From: Bacillota bacterium
GTDB lineage: Bacteria > Bacillota > Clostridia > Peptostreptococcales > Acidaminobacteraceae
NCBI GenBank assembly: GCA_025210655.1
Contig: JAOARG010000081.1
Span: 23,289 to 87,288 of the forward strand
Direction of reading: 5' to 3'
Length of the DNA stretch: 64,000 bases
The translations under genes were made by a program, and so were the position numbers. Of the stretch, positions 9,738 to 17,559 are shown piece by piece. The notes under the pieces were generated by a model. That model did no database searches and was not told the DNA's origin. It was given only the letters and a program-made list of their open reading frames with translations. Each line of letters begins with the position of its first letter. The stretch's first letter is position 1.

Positions 9738-10400
9738 ATGGATTACAATTCAACAAAAAAATACTGGGACGAGATATTTGCTGAGGTTCCTGTTTATAAA
9801 GCTGAAAATAGGGTTAATAATGGAGAACTTGAAAGATGTTTTAAGTGGCTTGGTGAGGGTGCTGAGTCGGTTATCGATTTTGGTTGTGGAAATGGTAGGG
9901 CTCTTTATAGGGCTGCTTATTATGGTAGTAAGAAGGTTTTAGGGATAGATATTTCTGCTGAAGGGATTGATCTTGCTAAGAAGATTGAGCTTGATGGTCT
10001 TGAGAAGGATTTTGTACTTGGCGGGGTAGAGTCTCTTAAGGATATTGAAGATGCTTCTTTTGAAGGGGGAATTCTTTTTAATATTCTAGATAATATTTCT
10101 CCGTCTGATTGTGAGACTGTTCTAAATGAGATTCACAGAATCTTAGGTGATGGGGGAAAGCTTCTTATTAAGCTTAATCCTGAATATGATAATAAGGAGC
10201 TTGATTCTGATCCTGATTTTACTAAGTTTGAGGAATCCTTATATCTTGAGGAATCGGGGGTATATTTTTATAATATTACTGACCATATGATGAAAAGCTT
10301 CCTTGATGGAAAGTTTAATATAGTTGATGAGGGAGAAATTGAGTTTAAGGATTTCATGACATACAATAGAATCTATCTTCTTGAAAAAAGCGAGGGCTAG
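9738..10400 (+). CDS. Class I SAM-dependent methyltransferase, substrate unknown
   Basis: A Rossmann-type methyltransferase of 220 aa. Motif I is SVIDFGCGNGRALYRAA (around residues 48-62), followed by an acidic end of strand 2 in VLGIDISAEGIDLAKK and a motif IV-like segment GGILFNILDNISP. It is a Methyltransf_11/25-like protein; the sequence does not reveal the substrate. The start ATG has CGGAGG 7 nt upstream. It is followed 2 nt later by a histidine-phosphatase gene, so the two form a small operon. Codons strongly favour T at the third position, unlike the end of purD on the other side of the palindromic array. Confidence 0.85.
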   Translation: MDYNSTKKYWDEIFAEVPVYKAENRVNNGELERCFKWLGEGAESVIDFGCGNGRALYRAAYYGSKKVLGIDISAEGIDLAKKIELDGLEKDFVLGGVESLKDIEDASFEGGILFNILDNISPSDCETVLNEIHRILGDGGKLLIKLNPEYDNKELDSDPDFTKFEESLYLEESGVYFYNITDHMMKSFLDGKFNIVDEGEIEFKDFMTYNRIYLLEKSEG

Positions 10401-10402
10401 TA

Positions 10403-10957
10403 ATGGTAAACATATATTTAATCAGACATGGTGAGACTGACTATAATGTAAAGGGGATTATTCAAGGATCCCTTGATACTCCTATAAATGAAAATGGTGT
10501 TAAACAGGCCTTAGATGCTATGGATGAGATATCTATGCTGGATATTGATATGATCCTTTCTTCTCCACAAAAGAGGGCAAGAATGACTTCTGATATCATT
10601 TCTAGTAATCTTGATATGGATTATGAAATCTGGAATGAATTTAAGGAGAGATCCTTTGGTATATACCAGGGTAAAAGTTATAAATATCTTAGGGAAAATC
10701 TTACTGAGGATTATTATAAATCAAAGAGGGATTTTTACCATAGGACTGAAAATGGTGAATCTATGGAGGATGTTTACGAAAGGGTTAAATCAGCCTTTGA
10801 AAAAATCAAAAATAAGTGGGATGGGAAAAATATCTTGATTGTTAGTCATGGTTCAACGGTAAGGATAATTGATGCTTATTTTAGACTTGAAAAGGGGCAG
10901 GTGGATTTTGATATCCATATGGAAAACTGCAAGATATATCATTATGTAATTAAGTAG
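10403..10957 (+). CDS. Histidine phosphatase family protein (phosphoglycerate mutase-like)
   Basis: The N-terminal YLIRHGETDYNVKGIIQG contains the RHG catalytic loop with the phospho-accepting His. The second conserved His is in ILIVSHGSTVRI near residue 150. The 184 aa fit the small branch-2 phosphatases (PhoE, CobC or GpmB-like). The substrate cannot be fixed from sequence: alpha-ribazole phosphate, phosphoglycerate or another phosphoester are all possible. It is co-transcribed with the preceding methyltransferase and ends just before a terminator. Confidence 0.88.
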   Translation: MVNIYLIRHGETDYNVKGIIQGSLDTPINENGVKQALDAMDEISMLDIDMILSSPQKRARMTSDIISSNLDMDYEIWNEFKERSFGIYQGKSYKYLRENLTEDYYKSKRDFYHRTENGESMEDVYERVKSAFEKIKNKWDGKNILIVSHGSTVRIIDAYFRLEKGQVDFDIHMENCKIYHYVIK

Positions 10958-10977
10958 ATGAATTAAGTGAATATTAG

Positions 10978-11020
10978 GGAATATCGTGGCTATATATTAT
11001 ATAGAGGATATTCCTTTTTT
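10978..11020 (+). terminator. Rho-independent terminator after the phosphatase gene
   Basis: GGAATATC (10978-10985) pairs with GATATTCC (11007-11014), and a self-complementary A/T-rich segment lies inside. A long T-run follows. Confidence 0.75.
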
Positions 11021-11043
11021 TATTTTTTGAGGTGTTGATGACT

Positions 11044-12576
11044 ATGGATAAAAGAGTGGCAATTATTGATTTAGGTTCCAACTCTATAAGGATGAATATT
11101 ATCAACGTTAATTCAAATGGAGCATATTATATTGTAGACCAAAGTAAGGAAATGGTAAGACTCAGTGAGGGAATGGGGTCTGAAAAGACCCTTAAAGAAG
11201 AGCCTATGGACAGAACTATCAAGACAATAAAGCTCTTTGAAAAACTTATGGAGACTTATAAAGTGGAGAAGGTATGGTCATTTGCAACTGCGGCAGTGAG
11301 AAGTGCAAAGAATGGCCAAGAATTTATTGATAGGGTAAAAAGTGAAACTGGACATGAGATTAAAGTAATAGATGGTAAGAAAGAGGCATATTATGACTAT
11401 CTAGGAGTAATAAATACTATAGATATAAGGGAATGTCTAATTGTAGATATTGGTGGTGGATCTACGGAACTTGTTCTGGTAAAGGACAGGGAATTAGTAG
11501 AGTCAATTAGTTTACCATTTGGCTCTGTAACCCTTTCAGAAAGTTTCTTGAAATATAAAACTGACAAAGAAAGCATAGATGGTCTAGAGAATTTTATGAG
11601 GGGTTTACTTGATGATGTGCCTTGGTTAAGGGGAAATCCAGGTATTCCAGTTGTAGGACTTGGTGGTATTATTAGAAATATTGCTAGAATTCATAAGGTA
11701 AGAAAAGATATTTCTCTTCCTGATATTCATAACCATAAATTAAGACATAAGGACGTGGCTTATGTATTAAAACAAGTAGTTGGCAAGGATTTTGATGAAA
11801 TAAGAAAAATACCGGGAATTTCAAAATCCAGGGTTGATATAATGGCTGGGGGAGTAGTTCCCATTGACTGCATCATGAAATATGTAAAATCAGATAACCT
11901 TGTTATAAGTGGTAATGGACTTAGGGAAGGTGTCTTTTATGAGAAGTATCTAAAGAAGCGTGAAGACGTACTGGTAGTTAATAATGTGCTTGAGCATAGT
12001 CTTGATAATATTGCAAAAAAATACAAGGTAAACAGGGAACATGCCATACAAGTGAAAAATATAGCCCTTACACTTTTTGAAGATTTAAGGGATATACACG
12101 GACTTGATAAAAAGTATAGGAAGATCCTCCATGTGGCAGCCCTAATACATGACATAGGTATGCATGTAGGTTATTACAATCACCATGTACACGGTTTTTA
12201 TTTAGCCCTTAATTCAAGAATTAACGGCCTAGAAACAGATGAAATGATTTCAGTAGCATATCTAATAGGACTTCATAGGGATACTAAACTTAGGATAGAC
12301 CTTAAGGAGTATAAGGAGATAGTAGGTAATAAAAAGTTTAAAGAACTAAAAAAACTGGCAGTATTCCTTAAACTATCTGAAAAACTTGATAGGGGAGAGT
12401 TTGGAAACCTAAAAGGAATAGAAACCCTGGTAGGGAAAAAGACAGTTAAGATAGTAGTAGAAGCCTTTGAGGGTGAAAACCTTGAGCTAGAAGTATCCCA
12501 AGCAAGGGGATATAGTGAGCTTTTTAAGAAGAATTTTGGATATAGGTTGGAGATTGAGGAAAGGCTAGTGGAGTGA
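11044..12576 (+). CDS. ppx: Ppx/GppA phosphatase with C-terminal HD-type domain
   Basis: This belongs to the exopolyphosphatase / guanosine pentaphosphatase family and is expected to degrade polyphosphate or pppGpp in the cytoplasm. The actin-like phosphate 1 loop is AIIDLGSNSIRMNI at the N-terminus. The second loop is LIVDIGGGSTELVLV (around residue 140) and the adenosine-like block GLGGIIRNIAR (around 207). The C-terminal third (from about 310) has AALIHDIGMHVGYYNHH, an HD-domain metal motif as in long Ppx enzymes. GTG 11032, TTG 11035 and ATG 11038 are too close to the GAGGTG site at 11029-11034; ATG 11044 leaves 9 nt and gives 510 aa. It is flanked by terminators and looks monocistronic. 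Which substrate it prefers is unknown. Confidence 0.9.
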   Translation: MDKRVAIIDLGSNSIRMNIINVNSNGAYYIVDQSKEMVRLSEGMGSEKTLKEEPMDRTIKTIKLFEKLMETYKVEKVWSFATAAVRSAKNGQEFIDRVKSETGHEIKVIDGKKEAYYDYLGVINTIDIRECLIVDIGGGSTELVLVKDRELVESISLPFGSVTLSESFLKYKTDKESIDGLENFMRGLLDDVPWLRGNPGIPVVGLGGIIRNIARIHKVRKDISLPDIHNHKLRHKDVAYVLKQVVGKDFDEIRKIPGISKSRVDIMAGGVVPIDCIMKYVKSDNLVISGNGLREGVFYEKYLKKREDVLVVNNVLEHSLDNIAKKYKVNREHAIQVKNIALTLFEDLRDIHGLDKKYRKILHVAALIHDIGMHVGYYNHHVHGFYLALNSRINGLETDEMISVAYLIGLHRDTKLRIDLKEYKEIVGNKKFKELKKLAVFLKLSEKLDRGEFGNLKGIETLVGKKTVKIVVEAFEGENLELEVSQARGYSELFKKNFGYRLEIEERLVE

Positions 12577-12592
12577 TATTTTGTGGAGTGTA

Positions 12593-12742
12593 GTCTAGTG
12601 CTATTTTCTTTTTGGAAAAATCGCGTCTAGTGACCAAGCTTCTTGTTCGTCTAGTACAAAAGTTATAAATGAATTTTCTTTTGCGTCTAGAGTATTACAA
12701 ATGTAATACGACCAATGTTATTTTCCCTTCGTAAAATTTCAT
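12593..12742. repeat. GTCTAGT-core array, single half
   Basis: GTCTAGT cores stand at 12593, 12625 and 12649, with the variant GTCTAGA at 12685. They are spaced by mini-hairpins: TTTTC..GAAAA, CAAG-ctt-CTTG, CAAAAG..CTTTTG and GTATTAC-aaat-GTAATAC. The array ends in a tip (12710-12742) that begins GACCAATG and carries an ATTTT..AAAAT stem, homologous to both tips of the 9337-9677 element. There is no inverted half here, so this is one arm of the same family. It fills part of the 411-nt gap between ppx and queT, where I find no gene. Confidence 0.8.
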
Positions 12743-12754
12743 TTTGAATAATTG

Positions 12755-12786
12755 AAAAAAGACCTAAAACAATAGGTCTTTTTTGT
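12755..12786. terminator. Terminator hairpin between the two palindromic arrays
   Basis: The 12-bp perfect stem AAAAAAGACCTA / TAGGTCTTTTTT (12755-12766 with 12773-12784) has a 6-nt loop. The T-run lies on the plus side and an A-run on the other, so it can act in both directions. On the plus strand it would end ppx transcription. Confidence 0.75.
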
Positions 12787-12797
12787 TTTTTAGAATA

Positions 12798-12940
12798 GAA
12801 ATTCTCCGATGAGAATTAACCATGGACGAGATTTCTAAGAAATCGGCTGGGCGAAGAACTATGATAATATGTTCTGGCTGGGCTTGAAAATAGTCAAAAA
12901 GATATTTTCAGCTTGGCGAGTAGCAGAGCTACGCCTTGAC
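12798..12940. repeat. CGCCCAG-core array, single half (minus orientation)
   Basis: Cores in CTGGGCG orientation stand at 12847, 12878 (CTGGGCT) and 12912 (CTTGGCG). Their spacers AGAAC..GTTCT and TGAAAATA..TATTTTCA align with those of the left arm at 18642-18720. The tip hairpin at 12798-12830 has a GAAATTCTC/GAGAATT stem. An outer hairpin (GGCG..TAGC-aga-GCTA..CGCC) closes the array near 12915-12935. Confidence 0.8.
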
Positions 12941-12941
12941 A

Positions 12942-12982
12942 AAAAACAAGGGTCATATCATCGATATAACCCTTGTTTTTTA
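12942..12982. terminator. Bidirectional terminator, serves queT on the minus strand
   Basis: AAAAACAAGGGT pairs with ACCCTTGTTTTT, with an ATAT/ATAT inner stem. On the minus strand it lies just beyond the queT stop and ends in a T-run. Confidence 0.8.
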
Positions 12983-12987
12983 TTAAA

Positions 12988-13467
12988 TTAATTGATTTCC
13001 AAAGTATTCATCAGTGCTGTATTTGACATCATTACCTTAAACATTGCTACTCCGCAAAGGCTAACAACTACAAACTCTCCAATTGCAACCTGTGCCATAG
13101 TTAATAGCAGTGGTAATGAGAATAGATAGTAAAGTTCAAGTCCTACGAAAATACCGTTGAAGATTACTGGGAATAAAGATGCAACAAAGATATTTTTTGT
13201 CTTAGTCATGCAGTATAAACTGATGAATGTTGCAAATGATCCAACAACAACGTCGATGATTCCAAGGGGACTGAATAGGTTTGAAATAATACAACCAATA
13301 ACAAGTCCTGGAATATACATAGGGTTAATAAATGCAAACAGGGTAAGTACTTCTGATACCCTAAATTGAATGTTTCCGTAGCTAAGTGGTGCAAGACCTA
13401 CTGTAAGTACAACGTAAAGTGCTGCTACTATAGCTACCTTTGCTAAATTTTTAGTGCTCATGTTCAT
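12988..13467 (-). CDS. queT: QueT-type ECF substrate-binding membrane protein (queuosine precursor uptake)
   Basis: A 159-aa hydrophobic protein with about five to six membrane segments, of the COG4708/QueT family. It is the substrate-binding (S) component of an energy-coupling-factor transporter for a queuosine precursor. Recognisable features are the start NLAKVAIVAALYVVLTVGLA with the Ala/Leu pattern used for ECF contact, then LSYGNIQFRVSEVL and PGLVIGCIISNLFSPLG. The ATG is placed by AGGAGG with a 7-nt spacer. No ECF A/A'/T genes are in the window, so it presumably uses a shared energising module. The preQ1-I riboswitch upstream supports the substrate call independently. Confidence 0.92.
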   Translation of the reverse strand: MNMSTKNLAKVAIVAALYVVLTVGLAPLSYGNIQFRVSEVLTLFAFINPMYIPGLVIGCIISNLFSPLGIIDVVVGSFATFISLYCMTKTKNIFVASLFPVIFNGIFVGLELYYLFSLPLLLTMAQVAIGEFVVVSLCGVAMFKVMMSNTALMNTLEIN

Positions 13468-13561
13468 TTTCTTTCCTCCTCATTAATAGAAGGGTTTCCC
13501 CCTTACTTTAATGAGCCTCATAAAACAACTTGCCCTTATCAAAAAAATAAAAACCACCTTA

Positions 13562-13655
13562 AAAAAAGGCAGCAAAACAAAGTGCACATAAAATGTGCAA
13601 ATAAGTGCTTGTTTGCCTTAGTTTTGTTTAACGACAGGAGGCTCCCGAACTGTCG
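13562..13655 (-). promoter_or_regulatory. preQ1-I riboswitch with downstream terminator, leader of queT
   Basis: Read on the minus strand, the aptamer spans 13655 down to 13615. P1 is CGACAG/CTGTCG, the loop starts TTCGGG, and the A-rich tail GTTAAACAAAACTAAGG closely follows the known Thermoanaerobacter preQ1-I tail. A pseudoknot can form between GCCT in the loop and AGGC at the end of the tail. A terminator-like stem, AAGGCA..TGCCTT followed by T7, uses the same AGGC. A further hairpin (CTCATTAA..TTAATGAG with AAGGG/CCCTT) ends next to the queT ribosome binding site, near 13477-13515. Confidence 0.85.
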
Positions 13656-13660
13656 ATATA

Positions 13661-13689
13661 AATCTATCATAGATAAAATAACTTTTCAA
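13661..13689 (-). promoter_or_regulatory. Likely queT promoter
   Basis: On the minus strand TTGAAA (13689-13684) and TAGATT (13666-13661) are 17 nt apart, a few bases upstream of the preQ1 aptamer. Confidence 0.5.
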
Positions 13690-13752
13690 TGTTTATTTTC
13701 TACAAATTCGGTGTAAATATATATTGCGAAAAGGACTTTAAGGAGGAGCATT

Positions 13753-14022
13753 ATGGCTATAAATGTTACTATAAAAAAAGAAGTGAAAGTTAAAGAAGCT
13801 GCAAAGTTTATGAAGGTTGCTAAAAAAGCGGGCCTTAAAATAAAACTTCCATGTGATGGTAAGGGTAAGTGTGGAAAGTGCAAGGTTAAGTTTATAGGAG
13901 GGAATGCTCCAGAAGCAACTAAAAACGAATTGAAGACTTTAAAAAGGGAAGAAATTGATCAGGGTATAAGACTGGCTTGTGAGACTGTTATTGAGAGTGA
14001 TAGCGAGGTTGAGATTCTTTAG
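13753..14022 (+). CDS. Small 2Fe-2S ferredoxin-like protein
   Basis: This 89-aa protein has the plant-type 2Fe-2S pattern: Cys in LPCDGKGKCGKCKVKF (three Cys, spaced C-x5-C-x2-C) and a fourth in IRLACETVIES near the end. The same layout forms the N-terminal domain of large corrinoid-activation (RACo/DUF4445) proteins, but here it stands alone with no ASKHA domain following. It has AAGGAGG 7 nt before ATG. Its partner and electron path are not visible from the neighbours (queT on the opposite strand and a beta-lactamase-fold gene). Confidence 0.82.
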   Translation: MAINVTIKKEVKVKEAAKFMKVAKKAGLKIKLPCDGKGKCGKCKVKFIGGNAPEATKNELKTLKREEIDQGIRLACETVIESDSEVEIL

Positions 14023-14037
14023 ACTGTTTAGCACTAA

Positions 14038-14212
14038 GCTAGGGGAAGAGGGGAATCGGACAAGACGCTTGCCCTAGGGGAATATTTTTTATGAACAAAA
14101 AAGGGGAAAGGGAAAACATTGTTGAGTGATAGAGCTATTTAAGCTTTTGTGTTTTCCCTTTCTCCTTTTCCCCTTCAAAGAAAAGAATCTTTGAAATTCC
14201 CCTTTTCAGCTA
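14038..14212. repeat. AGGGGAA-core composite palindrome, copy 1
   Basis: AGGGGAA cores stand at 14041, 14049, 14076 and 14102; inverted TTCCCCT cores stand at 14168 and 14197, with AGCT at both outer ends. Mini-hairpins lie between them: CAAG-acg-CTTG, TTTTTT-atgaac-AAAAAA and TTCAAAG..CTTTGAA. The central tip is AAAGGGAAAACA pairing with TGTTTTCCCTTT. No ORF is credible in this 228-nt gap. Confidence 0.8.
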
Positions 14213-14250
14213 ATATATAGAAAAATAATAAAAAAGTTGGAGGTATAATT

Positions 14251-15204
14251 GTGGAAAAATATTTTCCAAAAAACAAATTCAGAAGCAATGACACTTACCT
14301 AAGTGATGAAACGATAGAAAAACTTGACCGTGAAATATACCTTATGGCTAAGGACGAAATGCATATTCACCGTGTTTATGCTGTGAAGGATGGTTTTTGC
14401 ATTTATGAGAGATACTATCAGACTTATTCCTCGGAAGATCTCCATAAGGTCTATTCTGTTACTAAGAGTGTGACTTCATTACTTATATCCATACTAATGG
14501 AGCAGGGGAAAATAGAAAACCTGGAAATAAAGCTTGGTGATATTATTGATATTCCCCATGATATAACTTTAAGGGAACTTCTTGACATGAAGTCTGGCCT
14601 TGTGTGGAATGAGCATGAAAGTTTTAAGAAAAGTAGTGGAAAGTTTAAACGATTTATCAACTCTGCCAGTCCTCTTGAATATATATCGGAGATGGAGAAA
14701 AAGGACGGTATGGAATTTAATTATAATTCTCTAAATTCCCATCTGCTTTCATATGTAATTAAAGAAGTTTCAGCTATGATGCCTCAAGACTTTGCAGAAA
14801 AGTATTTATTTAAACCTCTACATATAGAAAGTTTTGACTGGGATGATGATCAGGAGGGTCTTGTTTTTGGAGGCCATGGTCTTAGTTTAAGGATTTATGA
14901 TATGGCTAAGTTAGGCTACTTACTATTAAATGATGGTATGTGGGAAGGAAAGCAGATACTGAGTATGGACTACCTTGACTTACTTAAGAATGAAAGGTTA
15001 AGTACTGGCAGTGACTATTCATATTCACTCCATTGGTGGATTAAGAAAATTGGTGAAAGAAATATTCCTATGGCCATAGGATATGGTGGGCAGAAAATAT
15101 TTGTTGATAAAGAAGAAAGGCTTGTAGTAGCTGTAAATTCAATGATTCCGAGGAAGAATCAAAACAGTGTGGATAGAATTTTTGAGGTTTTGACAGAAAA
15201 ATAA
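14251..15204 (+). CDS. Beta-lactamase-fold serine hydrolase (class C-like)
   Basis: A 317-aa member of the beta-lactamase/PBP4*/esterase superfamily. The SxxK nucleophile motif is in HKVYSVTKSVTSLLIS (around residue 72). A YxN-type motif appears in FNYNSLNSHLLSYV (around 160). The C-terminal GYGGQKIFVD takes the place of the KTG strand. There is no signal peptide or membrane segment, so it is probably cytoplasmic, and an esterase or peptidase role is more likely than antibiotic resistance. The GTG start has GGAGG 7 nt upstream; the first Met inside the frame is far downstream. It sits alone between a repeat element and the Fur-type feo promoter. Confidence 0.85.
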   Translation: MEKYFPKNKFRSNDTYLSDETIEKLDREIYLMAKDEMHIHRVYAVKDGFCIYERYYQTYSSEDLHKVYSVTKSVTSLLISILMEQGKIENLEIKLGDIIDIPHDITLRELLDMKSGLVWNEHESFKKSSGKFKRFINSASPLEYISEMEKKDGMEFNYNSLNSHLLSYVIKEVSAMMPQDFAEKYLFKPLHIESFDWDDDQEGLVFGGHGLSLRIYDMAKLGYLLLNDGMWEGKQILSMDYLDLLKNERLSTGSDYSYSLHWWIKKIGERNIPMAIGYGGQKIFVDKEERLVVAVNSMIPRKNQNSVDRIFEVLTEK

Positions 15205-15214
15205 CGTGAAATTA

Positions 15215-15272
15215 TTGACAAGAGATAATGAAAGTGATAATCTTTATAACGAGAGAATGATAATCTTTATCA
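15215..15272 (+). promoter_or_regulatory. feo operon 1 promoter with Fur-type operators
   Basis: TTGACA (15215-15220) and TAATCT (15238-15243) are 17 nt apart. A 7-1-7 Fur-like box, TGATAATCTTTATCA (15258-15272), differs from a perfect inverted repeat by one base. A second partial box starts at 15235 over the -10. The same -35, spacer length and -10 occur before the second feo operon at 24557. Confidence 0.75.
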
Positions 15273-15300
15273 ATAACCAAAAATGAAGTGAGGTATTTTT

Positions 15301-15513
15301 ATGTATTTATCAAAAGCTAGGATCGGAGATAGTTTCAAAATAAAAAGTGTAGAAGGAAAGGACAAAATTAAAAAGTTTTTATTTTCTTTAGGATGTTTTG
15401 AAGGTGAAGAGATAACTCTTATTTCAATTTTAGCAGGTAACTACGTTATAAATATTAAAGATAGTAGATACGCTATTGATGAAAAAATGGCTAAGTCTAT
15501 AGTATTAGAATAA
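15301..15513 (+). CDS. feoA: FeoA-like SH3 protein of ferrous iron uptake
   Basis: A 70-aa FeoA-domain protein, a cytosolic SH3-like partner of the FeoB transporter. Conserved hydrophobics and the pattern ...KIKKFLFSLGCFEGEEITLIS..YVINIKDSRYAIDEKMAKSI fit the family, although the usual 'LxxMGL.pGt' segment is altered to LFSLGCFEGE. It is preceded by the Fur-type promoter and followed by feoB after 74 nt that contain another Fur-like box. Confidence 0.85.
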   Translation: MYLSKARIGDSFKIKSVEGKDKIKKFLFSLGCFEGEEITLISILAGNYVINIKDSRYAIDEKMAKSIVLE

Positions 15514-15541
15514 AAAAAAAGAAATTTTTTTTAAGTACTAT

Positions 15542-15556
15542 TGAGAATGATTATCG
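15542..15556 (+). promoter_or_regulatory. Fur-like box between feoA and feoB
   Basis: TGAGAATGATTATCG is a 7-1-7 inverted repeat, one base per arm from TGATAAT-N-ATTATCA. It lies 32 nt before the feoB start. It may provide extra control of feoB, or mark an internal promoter that I cannot place with confidence. Confidence 0.55.
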
Positions 15557-15587
15557 TTGTACATGAAGATTAAGGTGGGGAAATATT

Positions 15588-17549
15588 ATGAGAATTGCGT
15601 TGGCAGGTAATCCAAACTGTGGTAAGACTACTTTATATAATAGACTTACTGGTAAGTTAGAAACAGCAGGTAACTGGTCAGGAGTTACTGTTGATAAGAA
15701 AGAGGCAAATTTAAGATCCAAGTATCATGGGGACAGCAAAGATATTATTATTGTTGATTTACCAGGTGCTTATTCCATATCACCATTCACTGGTGAAGAA
15801 GTTATTACAAGGGACTTTATCGTAGATGAGAAACCTGATGTAATAGTAAATATTGTTGATGGAGCTAACATTTCAAGAAGTTTATTCTTTACTTCTCAAT
15901 TGTTAGAGTTAGGTATCCCTGTTGTAGTAGCATTAAATAAAGCTGATATTATTGCAAAAAGAGGGGATAGTGTAGATCTAGATAAATTCAGTAAACTTCT
16001 TGATTGTAAGGTTGTAGAAATTACTGCAACTACTGAAAAGGGTACTGTTAAGCTTATCGAGGAGGCTGTTAAGGTTGCGAAGTCTAAAAAAGCACCTAAG
16101 CCGAGTTTTATAGCAAATAAAGAGATTTCTGATGATGTAAAAAGACAAAGTATTGTTGATGGAATTGCTAAGGATATTCACAAAAAGACTAGGGATGCAA
16201 GTCAGGTAAGATTATCTGATAAGGTGGACAGGATAGTTGCCCATAAGTGGTTAGGTCTTCCTATATTCTTCTTAGTTATTTGGGGTGTATTCTCTTTCTC
16301 AATCAATGGGCTAGGTGGATACTTATCAGGATATTTAAATGAGACATTATTTGGAGAGATTATTCCAAATGCTGCAAATGGATTCTTTGAGTCTATGGGT
16401 GTAAATCCATTACTTCAAGCTTTAATTGTTGACGGAGCTATTGGTGGTGTTGGAGCTGTTGTTGGTTTCTTACCTCTAATCATGGTTCTATTCTTCTGTC
16501 TTTCTCTTCTTGAAGATAGTGGATATATGTCAAGGGTTGCAGTTGTTATGGATAGATTCTTCAAGAAAATCGGTCTTTCAGGAAAATCAATTATTCCTAT
16601 GATCGTTGGTTCAGGTTGTGCTATACCAGGTGTAATGGCAACTAGAACGATTGATGATATTAATGAAAGAAGAATGACTACTATTCTTACACCTTTTGTA
16701 CCATGTGGAGCTAAACTTCCAATTATCGCACTTTTCGGAGCTGTATTCTTCCCAGATTCTACTTGGGTTCTTCCAGCTATGTATGCTTTAGCCATAATTA
16801 TGATCGTAGTAGGTGGACTTCTTCTTAAAAAGATATTTGTATGGGAAAATACTTCTCAATTTATTATTGAGTTACCAGAATATAAAATTCCAAGTCTTAA
16901 GTATGCATTTTTACAAATGTTAGATAAGGGTAAGGCTTTCATTTATAAGGCTACAACTATTATTCTTGTTTGTAATACTTTAGTGTGGTTTGCTCAAGCT
17001 TATACTTGGGGATTATCACCAGCTGAAGATCAAGGTATGAGTATCTTAGCAAGTGTTGGTTCTATTATTTCTCCTATCCTTATTCCACTTGGATTCTTAG
17101 GATGGCAGTTGGCAGCAGCAACACTTACTGGATTTATTGCAAAGGAAAATGTTGTTGGTACTTTAGCAGTTGTTCTTGCAGTTGCTTCTGAAGAAGCTTT
17201 AATGGTACCGGGTGGAGTTATGTCTACTATTTTCACACCTGTTACTGCAGTAGCATTTATGGTATTCAATCTATTTACACCACCTTGTTTCGCAGCAATT
17301 GGTGCTATGAACTCAGAAATGGGCTCAAAGAAGTGGTTATTTAGAGGAATTGGATTCCAGTTGGGTGTTGGTTATATCTTAGCGATGATTATTTCACAAG
17401 TAGGAAGTCTTGTACTTTATGGTGAAGCTGCACAGGGTCTTGTTCCAGCAATTGCTATCTTAATTCTTACAATTGTAGGTCTGTTTACTATAATTAAGAA
17501 AAATAATAGTAATGCTGTTACAGGAAAAGGAGCAGTAAGCACCAAATAA
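15588..17549 (+). CDS. feoB: Ferrous iron transporter FeoB (first copy)
   Basis: A 653-aa inner-membrane Fe(II) transporter with an N-terminal GTPase domain. G1 is AGNPNCGKTTLYN, G3 is DLPGAYSISPF and G4 is ALNKADI. A helical insertion lies near residues 170-210. The C-terminal pore region from about 220 has Gate motifs GGVGAVVGFLPLIMVLFFCLSLLEDSGYMSR and PMIVGSGCAIPGVMATR with the conserved Cys, then PFVPCGAKLPI. It follows feoA and is followed 10 nt later by a Cys-rich FeoB-associated protein. GGTGGGG lies 6-8 nt before ATG. It shares the family architecture with the second copy at 25033 but the two are clearly diverged. Confidence 0.95.
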   Translation: MRIALAGNPNCGKTTLYNRLTGKLETAGNWSGVTVDKKEANLRSKYHGDSKDIIIVDLPGAYSISPFTGEEVITRDFIVDEKPDVIVNIVDGANISRSLFFTSQLLELGIPVVVALNKADIIAKRGDSVDLDKFSKLLDCKVVEITATTEKGTVKLIEEAVKVAKSKKAPKPSFIANKEISDDVKRQSIVDGIAKDIHKKTRDASQVRLSDKVDRIVAHKWLGLPIFFLVIWGVFSFSINGLGGYLSGYLNETLFGEIIPNAANGFFESMGVNPLLQALIVDGAIGGVGAVVGFLPLIMVLFFCLSLLEDSGYMSRVAVVMDRFFKKIGLSGKSIIPMIVGSGCAIPGVMATRTIDDINERRMTTILTPFVPCGAKLPIIALFGAVFFPDSTWVLPAMYALAIIMIVVGGLLLKKIFVWENTSQFIIELPEYKIPSLKYAFLQMLDKGKAFIYKATTIILVCNTLVWFAQAYTWGLSPAEDQGMSILASVGSIISPILIPLGFLGWQLAAATLTGFIAKENVVGTLAVVLAVASEEALMVPGGVMSTIFTPVTAVAFMVFNLFTPPCFAAIGAMNSEMGSKKWLFRGIGFQLGVGYILAMIISQVGSLVLYGEAAQGLVPAIAILILTIVGLFTIIKKNNSNAVTGKGAVSTK

Positions 17550-17559
17550 GGAGGTTCAT

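Noticed and set aside
14251..15204. Antibiotic-resistance beta-lactamase
   Set aside because: It has no signal peptide and the KTG-type strand is changed; the fold is shared by esterases and peptidases, so resistance is not supported.
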